Below, in pieces: positions 54,943 through 63,893 of a DNA stretch of 64,000 nt (positions are counted from its first letter, which is position 1; each line of letters begins with the position of its first letter). Position numbers and translations under genes: made by a program. This DNA is from Nitrosospira sp. Nsp14 (GTDB lineage Bacteria; Pseudomonadota; Gammaproteobacteria; Burkholderiales; Nitrosomonadaceae). Below the pieces are notes generated by a model. The model was given only the letters and a program-made list of their open reading frames with translations. It made no database searches and was not told the DNA's origin. The stretch spans positions 62,001 through 126,000 of the forward strand of contig NZ_FOPV01000005.1 in NCBI RefSeq assembly GCF_900113575.1, given 5' to 3'.

Positions 54943-55830
54943 ATGGCTTCACATAAACCTCTAAACGAACAAGTTATTGTTATTACCGGGGCCTCCAGCG
55001 GGATTGGACGGACGACGGCATTGCACGCGTCCCGCCAGGGGGCCAGGCTGGTCCTCATTGCACGGAGCGCGGAAACACTCAAGGCGCTGGTAGGACGGAT
55101 CGTCGCAGACGGGGGAGAGGCATTGCATGTAGCGGCGGATGTCGCGGACCGGCAGAAAATGGAAGAGGCAGCCCAGGAGGCCGTGAGTCGCTTCGGCCGG
55201 ATCGATACATGGGTAAACAACGCCGGCGTTTCCATTTATGGGCGCCTCGATAAAGTAAGCGAAACCGACAGCAGGCGCTTGTTCGACGTCAACTTCTGGG
55301 GCGTCGTGAATGGCTCGCTTGCGGCTCTGCCTCATCTTAAACGTAGCGGCGGGGCGCTCATCAACCTGGGCAGCGAGGTATCGGAATCCGTTGCGCCTTT
55401 TATCGGCATGTACGCCGCATCGAAGCATGCTGTCAAGGGGTTTACCGATGCGCTGCGTGTGGAAATCGAGGAGATGGACGCAGAGCCGGTTTCCATAACG
55501 CTGATCCAGCCGACCGCCGTCAACACCCCTTTTCCGCATCACGCGAAAAACTACATGGACAGGGAACCCAAATTGCCTCCGCCGGTTATCGAACCGGATC
55601 GGGTCGCGGAGGCCATTCTGAAAGCAGCTACGGCGGGCGGAAGGGACGTCAAGGTCGGCGCGATGGCAGTGGTGAATACCGCGATGTCCACAATGTTGCC
55701 CGGACTTGGCGACAAAATGTCCGTCAAGCGGGGCATGAGCCAGATGGACGATATGCCGCCGCTTCATCCGGAAGGCACATTATTCCAGCCGGGAGAAGAG
55801 GAAAGTCGCCGCGATCAGCCACCCACCTAG
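54943..55830 (+). CDS. Short-chain dehydrogenase/reductase
   Basis: The ATG at 54943 follows GAGGAG; the frame upstream of it is not needed. The 295-residue enzyme is a classical SDR: cofactor motif Thr-Gly-Ala-Ser-Ser-Gly-Ile-Gly at about 14-21, Asn-Asn-Ala-Gly near 91, and catalytic Tyr-x3-Lys in Tyr-Ala-Ala-Ser-Lys. A C-terminal extension of about 50 residues is longer than the 250-residue norm. It resembles the general-stress or membrane-lipid SDR group, but the substrate is not known. Two KGG stress-protein genes follow on the same strand. Confidence 0.92.
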   Translation: MASHKPLNEQVIVITGASSGIGRTTALHASRQGARLVLIARSAETLKALVGRIVADGGEALHVAADVADRQKMEEAAQEAVSRFGRIDTWVNNAGVSIYGRLDKVSETDSRRLFDVNFWGVVNGSLAALPHLKRSGGALINLGSEVSESVAPFIGMYAASKHAVKGFTDALRVEIEEMDAEPVSITLIQPTAVNTPFPHHAKNYMDREPKLPPPVIEPDRVAEAILKAATAGGRDVKVGAMAVVNTAMSTMLPGLGDKMSVKRGMSQMDDMPPLHPEGTLFQPGEEESRRDQPPT

Positions 55831-56071
55831 GCATCATGACGAAAGCTGTGCGTTAATTCATATGCCATGGAGCAGCATAAGTACAAATGAATCGATTATT
55901 TTCGGTTTATGTGTGCCTCCGTACATAAAAGCGCCTTGCTGCTTACTAAGATGGGATCAAGTCTGGGCTTGTACAGCCGGACGGGCTTCCGCAGGCATTA
56001 TTGATGGCGGCACTCAGGGCGCCGTCCGGGTGTCGACGGAAAAATCTTAAATCTGGATACAGGAGATCGAC

Positions 56072-56332
56072 ATGGCCTCAACAAAAAGCGGCGGTGGCCA
56101 AAGCAAACGAGGTTTTGCTTCCATGGATGAGGACAAGCAACGGGAAATAGCCAGCAAGGGCGGCAAAGCGGCCCATGAAAAAGGGACGGCGCATGAGTTC
56201 ACTTCCGCAGAGGCGCGCGAGGCTGGCCGGAAAGGGGGAGAGGCTTCCCATGGCGGCAGAAGCAGCGGTTCTGCATCTCGTGGCGGCTCTTCCGCGGCCC
56301 ATGCGAAGTCCGGCAGCCAAAGCCATAAGTGA
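56072..56332 (+). CDS. KGG-repeat stress protein (Con-10-like), copy 1
   Basis: An 86-residue, very hydrophilic protein with AGGAGA upstream. It has an Arg-Gly-Phe-Ala-Ser-Met-Asp start and Lys-Gly-Gly repeats: Ser-Lys-Gly-Gly-Lys-Ala-Ala-His-Glu-Lys-Gly-Thr-Ala-His, then Arg-Lys-Gly-Gly. A Ser/Gly/His tail follows. Members of this family, related to fungal Con-10 and bacterial GsiB, build up under desiccation, heat or general stress and are likely unstructured. A terminator follows at 56364. Confidence 0.9.
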   Translation: MASTKSGGGQSKRGFASMDEDKQREIASKGGKAAHEKGTAHEFTSAEAREAGRKGGEASHGGRSSGSASRGGSSAAHAKSGSQSHK

Positions 56333-56363
56333 TTGTCGATAAATGATTGTGTAGGAACCGCAA

Positions 56364-56397
56364 GAAAAAAGGTGAGGACACTCACCTTTTTTCGTTT
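56364..56397 (+). terminator. Rho-independent terminator after KGG gene 1
   Basis: AAAAAAGGTGAG (56364-56375) pairs perfectly with CTCACCTTTTTT (56380-56391) across a GACA loop, giving a T-rich 3' side followed by CGTTTC. It could work on both strands. Confidence 0.88.
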
Positions 56398-57026
56398 CGC
56401 TTCGCCGCAACCTCTCCCCCCAGCTGTGTTAGCGTTTTGCAACGTTCAACCTGTGTTCAACCCTTTTTCCACAGGACGTATCGATCGCTGCCGTTGCTCA
56501 TACAAAAGACAAGTGCAGGAGACAAGTCCCCAGCGGGTAATCCTGCCAGTCAAGAGGCCATATTTTTTGTTTTTTCCCACCACCCCCGACCGAAACGCAT
56601 AAACACTTGCGGCTGAAATTCGAATGCGCGAATGCGCGGTGCATGCGGATGGCATTATATGTTCTGGCCGCTCGCGCTCGCCGGCCCAATCCCGTTGCTG
56701 TCCTTTTTGCGGCTTCGCTTTCTCCTTCTTCCGCTTCCTGTATGCAGCAGCATATGGACCCTGACTCATTTTCCTCCCACCACCCTCGCTGACTACATCG
56801 CGCATCGGCTTCAGCTACACAATCCATCCGGGAAAGCAAGAGGAGCAGATGTGCGCTGACGAACAGAGAAAATTAATATGGATAATTACGATGAATCAGT
56901 CTCCGTCTTTCCTTGGCTGAGATCAGAAACCGGAAACGTCGAAATGAGATCGCTTATTTTGCCCACTCATTTGCCCAACAAAGGGGCTTTATTGAGTATT
57001 GAATGTTCCCAATGAGGAGATCCATC
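56398..57026 (+). other. Intergenic region; possible 45-codon leader frame
   Basis: No firm gene. A frame from 56878 to 57015 would encode 45 residues (Met-Asp-Asn-Tyr-Asp-Glu-Ser start) and ends 11 bases before KGG gene 2, its stop overlapping that gene's Shine-Dalgarno. An overlapping 23-codon frame starts after AGAGGAG near 56850. Both are weak. Confidence 0.3.
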
Positions 57027-57401
57027 ATGGCTTCAAGCAAGGATAAAGGAAGCAGCGGGGGGGATCGCAATGCGGGTGCCAGCAAGCGGGGTTTTGCTTC
57101 CATGGATGAGGAAAAGCAGCGTGCGATTGCCAGCAAGGGGGGCAAGGCCGCTCATGAGAAGGGAACCGCGCACGAGTTCAATTCTGAAGAAGCCCGGGAG
57201 GCTGGCCGGGCTGCTCATGAGAAAGGCACAGCGCACAAGTTCGATTCCGAACAGGCCCGTGAAGCGGGCCGCAAAGGTGGCAAGGCGGCCCATGAAAGAG
57301 GCACCGCGCACGAGTTCGATTCCGCAGAGGCTCGCGTAGCGGGCCGCAAGGGCGGCGAGGCTTCCCGCAGCGGCAAGAGCGGCAACCGAAGCAGCGCTTA
57401 G
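57027..57401 (+). CDS. KGG-repeat stress protein (Con-10-like), copy 2
   Basis: The ATG at 57027 follows GAGGAG. The 124-residue protein starts like copy 1 (Met-Ala-Ser, then Lys-Arg-Gly-Phe-Ala-Ser-Met-Asp-Glu) but carries three Ala-His-Glu-Lys/Arg-Gly-Thr-Ala-His units instead of one. The middle unit lacks its Lys-Gly-Gly lead, so the repeat has grown by uneven duplication. It has the same likely role as copy 1: a disordered protectant for drying or osmotic stress. Confidence 0.9.
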   Translation: MASSKDKGSSGGDRNAGASKRGFASMDEEKQRAIASKGGKAAHEKGTAHEFNSEEAREAGRAAHEKGTAHKFDSEQAREAGRKGGKAAHERGTAHEFDSAEARVAGRKGGEASRSGKSGNRSSA

Positions 57402-57647
57402 GGTATTCACTCGCCGGTTCGCACTGGTTCACCGGCAGCTAAAGCCGGCGCGCAGAGAGCAAATGGAGGTGCTGCGGCCATGACGCTCGGCTCGCAGGAA
57501 TTGCCCTCCCCAACCCGGACGGCGCATGGTCGTGCGGCTTCCTTGATGGTCGTTACCTGTGCTCTGTGCGTAAGCGTACGGAACAACCACCTGTTCTGAG
57601 TAGCATAGAAGCTACAGCAATGTCGCTGAAATTACTGGAGGCACATC

Positions 57648-58016
57648 ATGAGACATATTCCTCTTTTCAAAAATACGGCCCGAATTGCGACTCTGGCAAG
57701 CGTTATTGTGCTTGGCATCAGCGGCGCGGCGTATGCGGCGGGTGCGGGAGACCAAACCGGTCAGCACGGTGACATGTCCGGGCATGGCGGACCTGTAGAT
57801 CGCTCCAAGTCAGGGCAGCCCGGCCAGGGTTCCTCTTCGATGCAGCAAGGCGGGTCCTCATCGATGCAGGGCGGCCAAGGACAAAAACCGGGTGAAACGC
57901 GCTCTGGCCAAGGTGCATCGGGGCAGCCCGGCACTCCTTCCGGCGGTTCATCCACCGGTCAGGGACAGGGGTCGGGCGGAACGGGGTCATCCGGAGGATC
58001 GGGAGGAGGGTACTAA
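57648..58016 (+). CDS. Exported low-complexity Gly/Ser/Gln protein
   Basis: A 122-residue protein with TGGAGG upstream and a signal peptide cut near Ala-Tyr-Ala-Ala-Gly. The mature part is nearly all Gly, Ser, Gln, Pro and Thr with short Ser-Met-Gln and Gly-Gln repeats and no fold. I know of no function. It would be periplasmic or extracellular. The stop codon TAA abuts an IS5-like end. Confidence 0.7.
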   Translation: MRHIPLFKNTARIATLASVIVLGISGAAYAAGAGDQTGQHGDMSGHGGPVDRSKSGQPGQGSSSMQQGGSSSMQGGQGQKPGETRSGQGASGQPGTPSGGSSTGQGQGSGGTGSSGGSGGGY

Positions 58017-58060
58017 GGCATCTCCGAACAAATCCCGGCGGGGCGATAGGCTTGAAGGGA
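58017..58060 (+). repeat. Solo IS5-like end, copy D
   Basis: GGCATCTCCGAACAAATC begins right after the TAA stop of the upstream gene; CTAA precedes it, which fits the CTAR target rule. It matches the end at 41845 mainly in its right half (GAACAAATC), then diverges (GGCGGGGCGATAGG). Confidence 0.5.
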
Positions 58061-58076
58061 TAAAATGGGGGCGGGC

Positions 58077-58149
58077 AAGGAGGCCCCACGGGACCTCCTT
58101 GAGTTGCGATGTGGGGGTGACCATAAATACCCCGTGGCGGGGTTTCTTT
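58077..58149 (+). terminator. Two hairpins after the low-complexity exported protein
   Basis: AAGGAGGCCC pairs with GGGACCTCCTT (58077-58100, one mismatch) but has no T-run. ACCCCG-TGG-CGGGGT (58129-58143) is followed by TTCTTTAT and is a likely terminator for the gene ending at 58016. Confidence 0.7.
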
Positions 58150-58366
58150 ATCATTAATGCTGCCTGAATATGACGGCATGAGCGTGGATAGCACTCGGTC
58201 CTCAGCAGTCTGCAATGACGCGCTGTTTGACTATGTCACATGACAACGCCATGCGGCTATGGGAAAAGCGCACCTCCTCCTCAAGCCACGCCACCACGCC
58301 GCCACCCCAAGACGCGTTGCAGCGCCGAGGGTACAGAAAAGTACAGGAAAAAGATGCAGGAAAAGA

Positions 58367-58398
58367 AAAACCCGCAAGGTCATCTCCTTGCGGGTTTT
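58367..58398 (-). terminator. Rho-independent terminator for the hemerythrin gene
   Basis: A perfect 13-bp stem, AAAACCCGCAAGG with CCTTGCGGGTTTT, has a 6-base loop. On the minus strand it is followed by a TCTTTT tail and lies about 60 bases after the hemerythrin stop. The plus-strand side also ends in TTTTGTTT, so it may work both ways. Confidence 0.88.
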
Positions 58399-58458
58399 GT
58401 TTGCTCCTTAAAAACGTTCACCGGCGGCGCTATCTCGTGCCGCCGCCGGACTTGGACC

Positions 58459-58950
58459 TTATTCCTCCATCAACTCCTCTTTTCGCTGCGCGATTTCAGC
58501 GCCGATTTCCTCAAGATCTACCTTGGCTTTCTCGACCTTGGGAAATATCTCGTTCTGCTCTTCCTCGATGTGATGGTTGACATACTCGCCCAGCACCTTT
58601 ACGGTTGCATCGAACATCGGGTCCGATGCGCCCATCGACTGGACCTGCGCGATCAGCTCCTTGGCTGAATTGTGCTCGACCACGGCTTCGTTCATCAATT
58701 CCTCATCCTCAATGGCTTCGCGCGCCGCGGGGTAGAAAATTTCCTCTTCCAATTGCGCATGTACCATCAGTTCCTGGCAGATCTGCGTCGCCAGTTCCTG
58801 CTTACCTTCCTCGTCGTCCTTTTTACTCAGTTTCTCGAATTCCTTGAACATTTTCTTTACTTTGGCGTGATCGGCCGTCAGTAGCTTGATAGCGTCATTT
58901 TTGGTGCGGCGCGTGGCCGTTTTTCCAGTGCTGGTTTGTGCTGTGGGCAT
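58459..58950 (-). CDS. Hemerythrin-like HHE-domain protein
   Basis: The ATG at 58950 (GAGAAATACC upstream) gives 163 residues. Two HHE repeats supply the di-iron ligands: Asp-His-Ala-Lys near 28, His-Ala-Gln-Leu-Glu-Glu-Glu-Ile-Phe-Tyr-Pro near 65, Glu-His-Asn-Ser near 95, and His-His-Ile-Glu-Glu-Glu-Gln-Asn-Glu-Ile-Phe-Pro near 130. A Lys/Arg/Thr-rich N-terminal tail precedes them. Such soluble proteins bind oxygen or NO or store iron; in an ammonia oxidiser, NO handling is plausible but inferred. Confidence 0.92.
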   Translation of the reverse strand: MPTAQTSTGKTATRRTKNDAIKLLTADHAKVKKMFKEFEKLSKKDDEEGKQELATQICQELMVHAQLEEEIFYPAAREAIEDEELMNEAVVEHNSAKELIAQVQSMGASDPMFDATVKVLGEYVNHHIEEEQNEIFPKVEKAKVDLEEIGAEIAQRKEELMEE

Positions 58951-59628
58951 GGTATTTCTCCATTGGTGTGGTTGGTTATAGAGTCGGCTGCAAATGGCTG
59001 CGAATTGCCGATTGCCTGTTCCTCGGGTAAATGGTCTATGACGAACATGTATCCGATGACGGGAAGAATACCCACTGCCAGCTGAACTTTCTGTTCGCCA
59101 AGCCACACTCCGGTTCGTTTCTGGGGCGCGGAGAGTATTTACTGCGCAACTCTTCCTCGGTGCTGACGTCTCGAACGCCAGATTTTTTCGAAAATGTAAC
59201 TTTTCGTGCCTGTCTACGTTAAGGAGGGAGAATGAAACGGAAGCGGATCATTTTTACGTCCGAATGTATGCTGGCGAACAGAGGATCCACCATTTCACGG
59301 GTACAATGCGGTGAGTTTTCGCCTTGGGGTCGCGTCGTTCAACTCCAGGTTCCTACGATTACCCTGACGCGGTCGGGCCCCAATCAAACATCTAACGGCA
59401 TAGGGATCTATAAATTTGCCAGTCCGAAGGTTAGTTCTGGTTTAAATACCGGGTCTTGGTCCCCGGTCGGCTGCGTTGCTTCAGGTCCTCCTTGCCAAGG
59501 TTTTCTGCCCGGCACACTCTTCCCTTCATCCAGAACAGTTTATAACCCCCATATCCGATCTCCCGGTACCGCTCCCATCCCCACGCGCGGCACGACGAAT
59601 ATTTAAATTTTCTCGAGTGAAACCGATC
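58951..59628 (+). other. Intergenic region; doubtful ORF 59232-59606
   Basis: No safe gene. A frame from the ATG at 59232 has a very strong AAGGAGGGAG site and 124 codons, but its product is Ser/Thr/Pro/Gly-rich without fold, signal or known motif, and it ends 22 bases before the glycosidase start. It may be a leader or noise. Confidence 0.3.
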
Positions 59629-61905
59629 ATGAAGGAAAGGAAAAACCCCGTTGCGGAGCTATCCGCGCATGGCAAAGAACTGGCGCTTTGGGGCGGGCTC
59701 GAGTGTACCGTGAACCGGGTGGCGGACGAGTATTTTAGCCAGCTCGAGCGCAACGGGCACGCCGGGCGCTTATGCGATCTGGAGCGGTTCGCCGGTCTTG
59801 GCATCCGGGCAATACGATATCCGGTGCTGTGGGAGCATATGGCCCCCGACGGACTGGATCGGGTCAACTGGGAATGGTCGGACGCGCGCTTGCCCGAGTT
59901 GCGGGCGCGCGGTATCACGCCTATCGTGGGCCTTGTCCACCATGGTAGCGGTCCGAAATATACCAGCCTGACCGATTCGAACTTCCCCGGCGAACTGGCG
60001 GCTTTTGCCGCCCTGGTGGCTCGGCGATACCCGTGGGTGGAGTATTACACACCGGTGAACGAGCCGCTCACGACAGCCCGCTTCAGCGGCTTGTATGGCT
60101 TGTGGTATCCCCACGGACGCGACGACTCGATTTTTGTCGAGGCCTTGCTCAACCAGTGCCAAGGTGTGGTGTTAGCCATGCGCGCCATTCGTCGGGTCAA
60201 CCCGCAGGCGAAGCTCGTGCAAACGGATGATCTGGGCAAGAGCTACAGCACGGCGCAAATGTCCGGGTTGGCCGACTTCTACAATGCGCGGCGCTGGCTT
60301 GCCTGGGACCTGCTATGCGGAATGGTGGACCCGGAGCATGCATTGTGGGCGTATCTCACCAGCACCGGCATCGCTGCTGAAAGACTGCTCTGGTTCAAGG
60401 ACAACCCGTGCCCGCCGGATATCATCGGGATCAATTATTACATCACCAGCGAGCGGTGGCTGGATGAGCGCGTGGAGCGGTATCCTGGCCACCACGTCAC
60501 CGATTATCGCGGCCAACGCTTTGTCGACGTTGAATCCACCCGCGTGCTCGCGACACCGACACCCGGCGTGGGCTCCTTGCTGCAGGAGGCGTGGGACCGG
60601 TACCGGCTGCCGCTGGCGATTACCGAGGCGCATATCGACGCGCACCGGGAGGATCAGATGCGCTGGCTGGTTGAAATCTGGCAGGCCGCCAGGATAGCAA
60701 AACAGCAGGGCATTGATGTGCGCGCGGTCACCGTTTGGGCATTACTGGGCTCCTATGACTGGAACTGCCTCGTTACGCAATGCAGAGGGTATTACGAACC
60801 CGGCCCTTTTGACGTGCGCTCAAGCCCGCCGCGGCCCACGGCCGTTGCCGGCCTCATGCAGGATCTCGCTGCAGGGCGCATATTAACCCATCCGGCCCTG
60901 AAGGGGCAGGGCTGGTGGCGCCGGCCGGGACGTCTCACCTGTCCTCCGGTTGCGACCCCCACCGTCGTTGGCTCCCTTTATCGGGAACACAATGATGTGT
61001 GTGACGAGAGCACACAGCCGATTCTCATTACGGGCGCGAGCGGTACGCTGGGGAGGGCCTTTGCAAAAATTTGCGAGGAACGGAATCTCACTTATAAGCT
61101 GCTTAGCCGTCAGGAGATGGATATAGCGGTACAGCCTTCGGTCGAATCGGCCGTGTCGCGGTATCAGCCATGGGCTGTTATAAATGCCAGCGGTTATGTG
61201 AACGTGGATAACGCGGAACGCGAATTCGACCGCTGCTTTCGAGAGAATGCCCTTGGGCCCGCGATCCTGGCGACAGTCTGCGCGGCGCGAGGCATACAGC
61301 TGCTCACTTTCTCGAGCGATCTCGTATTCGACGGCTGCAGGCAGTCTCCCTACCTTGAGAGTGATCCCATCCGGCCATTGAACAACTATGGCAGGAGCAA
61401 GGCAGAGGCGGAGCGCCGGGTCCTTGATACCTGTCCCGAGGCACTGATGGTCCGCACCAGCGCGTTCTTCGGACCCTGGGACAACTATAACTTCGTCACG
61501 CTCGCCTTGAGCGCCCTGACGAAAGGCCAGCGGTTTGCTGTTTCAACAGATATCACGGTTTCACCTACTTATGTACCCGACCTGGTGCATGCAAGTCTTG
61601 ATCTGCTGATCGACCGGGCAGCGGGAATCTGGCACCTGGCAAACGCGCATGCGCTTACCTGGTTGGAGCTTGCTGTCATGGCTGCTGAAAAGGCCGGCGT
61701 CGACAACTCCGGTCTTGATGCGCGGGCCAGTCAGGAGTTTGGCTATGCCGCAGTCCGTCCGGCCTATAGTGCGCTTTCCAGCGAAAGAGGCATCATTCTT
61801 CCCGCACTTGAAGATGCGCTCGACCGTTACCTTGCGACGAGACGGCATGAAATGCCAGTGGAACCCCCGGAAAAAATGACTGGAACAAGAAAAATCAGGG
61901 ACTGA
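59629..61905 (+). CDS. GH1-type glycosidase / RmlD-like sugar-nucleotide reductase fusion
   Basis: The ATG at 59629 starts the family homology, although its ribosome binding site is weak. Residues 1 to about 430 are a family-1 glycoside hydrolase-like barrel. Acid/base Glu145 lies in Val-Asn-Glu-Pro and the likely nucleophile Glu333 in Ile-Thr-Glu-Ala-His (Ile-Thr-Glu-Asn-Gly in classic members). Residues from about 464 form an RmlD-type SDR with Thr-Gly-Ala-Ser-Gly-Thr-Leu-Gly, catalytic Tyr-Gly-Arg-Ser-Lys and Val-Ser-Pro-Thr-Tyr-Val-Pro-Asp. RmlD makes dTDP-L-rhamnose, but this branch may act on another sugar. No rml genes are nearby; an ABC exporter follows. Confidence 0.88.
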   Translation: MKERKNPVAELSAHGKELALWGGLECTVNRVADEYFSQLERNGHAGRLCDLERFAGLGIRAIRYPVLWEHMAPDGLDRVNWEWSDARLPELRARGITPIVGLVHHGSGPKYTSLTDSNFPGELAAFAALVARRYPWVEYYTPVNEPLTTARFSGLYGLWYPHGRDDSIFVEALLNQCQGVVLAMRAIRRVNPQAKLVQTDDLGKSYSTAQMSGLADFYNARRWLAWDLLCGMVDPEHALWAYLTSTGIAAERLLWFKDNPCPPDIIGINYYITSERWLDERVERYPGHHVTDYRGQRFVDVESTRVLATPTPGVGSLLQEAWDRYRLPLAITEAHIDAHREDQMRWLVEIWQAARIAKQQGIDVRAVTVWALLGSYDWNCLVTQCRGYYEPGPFDVRSSPPRPTAVAGLMQDLAAGRILTHPALKGQGWWRRPGRLTCPPVATPTVVGSLYREHNDVCDESTQPILITGASGTLGRAFAKICEERNLTYKLLSRQEMDIAVQPSVESAVSRYQPWAVINASGYVNVDNAEREFDRCFRENALGPAILATVCAARGIQLLTFSSDLVFDGCRQSPYLESDPIRPLNNYGRSKAEAERRVLDTCPEALMVRTSAFFGPWDNYNFVTLALSALTKGQRFAVSTDITVSPTYVPDLVHASLDLLIDRAAGIWHLANAHALTWLELAVMAAEKAGVDNSGLDARASQEFGYAAVRPAYSALSSERGIILPALEDALDRYLATRRHEMPVEPPEKMTGTRKIRD

Positions 61906-62063
61906 CGGATGTGCACGCTTTTGACGCTTGCTTCTGACACTCAAGGCGGCCCCCGCAACCTCCGCAAGTACCCGTCGTCATGGAAAGCACGGCTGCAACG
62001 CCTGCGCCTGGGCCAAGATCACATCGCAGTTCAACTTTAATCTAGTCAAAAAGAGGCAACATT

Positions 62064-63893
62064 ATGTTCGCATTCTTTGAACAGCTTGTACGGCCAACCG
62101 ATGTTCCCGTGAAGTCGCCGCCTTCAGGCTTGATGGCGTTTTACTGGCACTTCGTCAGCCAGACGAAGGGTCTTTATGCCGCTTTGTTTGCCACCGGCCT
62201 GGCGGTGGCGCTGATCGACACCCTCGTCCCTGTCTTCATCGGCCGCCTCGTGCAAATAATGGAGGCGAGCGCGCGTTCCGCCGCTTTGCACGATGCGATC
62301 CCGATGCTGATCGGCATGGCGCTGCTGGTACTGATCGGCAGACCCCTGGCTATTCTGATAGACAGTTTCATCCGCCATAATGCGGTCGTGCCGGGTGTCA
62401 CCAGCCTGATCCGCTGGCAGAGCCACTGGCACGTCATCAGGCACAGCTGGACGCTGTTTCAGAACGATTTCGCGGGGCGTATCGCCAACCGGGTGATGAA
62501 CACCAGCGACGCGGTGCGTGAATGCGTTGTGTCGAGCATACATGCTGTCTGGTATATCGCCGTATACGGCGTCTCCGCGCTGTATCTCATGGGTACCGCG
62601 GATTGGCGCCTGGCCATTCCCACCGCGCTGTGGGTGGTTTCGTACATATTTTTTCTGAGCTACTTCGTGCCGCGCATGCGCGATCTCTCCCGGCATAGCA
62701 GCGAACGCAGCTCGATACTGATGGGTCGGGTGGTGGACAGCTATACCAATATCCTCACAGTGAAACTGTTCTCGCGAGCGGCCGACGAAGACGCCTACGT
62801 GCGCGATGCGATCGAGGATCACAAGGGCGCAATAGCCGCACATATGCGTTTGATAACGAAATTTACCACCACATTAGCGGTGCTGAACGCTCTTTTGCTG
62901 GCGAGCACTTCCGCCATTGGGCTCGTGCTATGGTCGGAAGGCCTGATTGAAGCCGGAATCGTGGCAATGGCGGTGCCGCTGGCCTGGACGATCGCGAACA
63001 CGGCCGGATGGGTCAGTTGGGAGATGAACAGGGCTTTCGAAAACATTGGCGTGGTGCAGGACGGTATGCAAACCATCGCGGTGGCGAATACCATGACCGA
63101 CAAGCCTGCCGCACGAAACTTGGACGTCAGCACAGTCCATGGCGAGATCCGCCTCGAAAGGCTGACCTTCACTTATGGCCGCAGTGACGGCAGAAAAGTG
63201 CTCGACAGCCTCAACTGCACCATCCGCCCGGGTGAGCGAGTGGGATTGGTAGGGAGTTCAGGCGCGGGCAAGTCCACCTTGATCAACCTGTTGCTGCGCT
63301 TTTACGAGATCGAGGAGGGCACCATCCGGATCGACGGGCACGATATCCGCGAACTGACGCAGGACAGCTTGCGGCGCGCGATTGGCGTTGTGGCCCAGGA
63401 TACCTCGTTGCTGCACCGTTCCATAGCCGAGAACATTGCTTATGGCAGCCCGGGCGCCACGCAGGCGCAGATTGAGGCAGCCGCCCGCCGCGCGCAGGCG
63501 CACGAGTTCATCCTGAGCCAACGGGACTGGAAAGGGCGCACGGGCTATGACGCGCACGTGGGGGAACGGGGCGTAAAACTCAGCGCGGGGCAAAGACAGC
63601 GCATCGCAATTGCCCGCGTGGTGCTGAAGAATGCACCCATCCTGGTGCTCGACGAAGCCACCTCCGCGTTGGATAGTGAAGTGGAGCTTGCCATTCAGGA
63701 TCAGTTGATCGGATTGATGGAGGGCAAGACGGTAATCGCCATCGCGCACCGCCTCTCGACCATCGCCTGCCTCGACCGGCTGCTGGTGCTGAATGACGGA
63801 CGCATCGTGGAGCAAGGTACCCACGAGGAGCTCCTGCAACTCAATGGCCAGTACGCCATGCTCTGGCGACATCAGTCGGGCGGGTTCCTGTGA
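62064..63893 (+). CDS. ABC exporter, fused permease and ATPase
   Basis: A 609-residue half-transporter of the MsbA/multidrug type, presumably a homodimer in the inner membrane. Six membrane helices (about 30-325) precede the ATPase: Walker A Gly-Ser-Ser-Gly-Ala-Gly-Lys-Ser-Thr, Q-loop, signature Leu-Ser-Ala-Gly-Gln (Ala in place of the usual Gly), Walker B Ile-Leu-Val-Leu-Asp-Glu-Ala and switch His in Ala-His-Arg-Leu-Ser. It lies 158 bases after the glycosidase-RmlD gene on the same strand. A link to glycan or glycolipid export is possible, unproven. Confidence 0.93.
   Translation: MFAFFEQLVRPTDVPVKSPPSGLMAFYWHFVSQTKGLYAALFATGLAVALIDTLVPVFIGRLVQIMEASARSAALHDAIPMLIGMALLVLIGRPLAILIDSFIRHNAVVPGVTSLIRWQSHWHVIRHSWTLFQNDFAGRIANRVMNTSDAVRECVVSSIHAVWYIAVYGVSALYLMGTADWRLAIPTALWVVSYIFFLSYFVPRMRDLSRHSSERSSILMGRVVDSYTNILTVKLFSRAADEDAYVRDAIEDHKGAIAAHMRLITKFTTTLAVLNALLLASTSAIGLVLWSEGLIEAGIVAMAVPLAWTIANTAGWVSWEMNRAFENIGVVQDGMQTIAVANTMTDKPAARNLDVSTVHGEIRLERLTFTYGRSDGRKVLDSLNCTIRPGERVGLVGSSGAGKSTLINLLLRFYEIEEGTIRIDGHDIRELTQDSLRRAIGVVAQDTSLLHRSIAENIAYGSPGATQAQIEAAARRAQAHEFILSQRDWKGRTGYDAHVGERGVKLSAGQRQRIAIARVVLKNAPILVLDEATSALDSEVELAIQDQLIGLMEGKTVIAIAHRLSTIACLDRLLVLNDGRIVEQGTHEELLQLNGQYAMLWRHQSGGFL

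Noticed and set aside
57480-57599. 39-codon frame after GGAGGT between KGG gene 2 and the exported protein
   Set aside because: It has a good ribosome binding site, but no hydrophobic or conserved pattern supports it.
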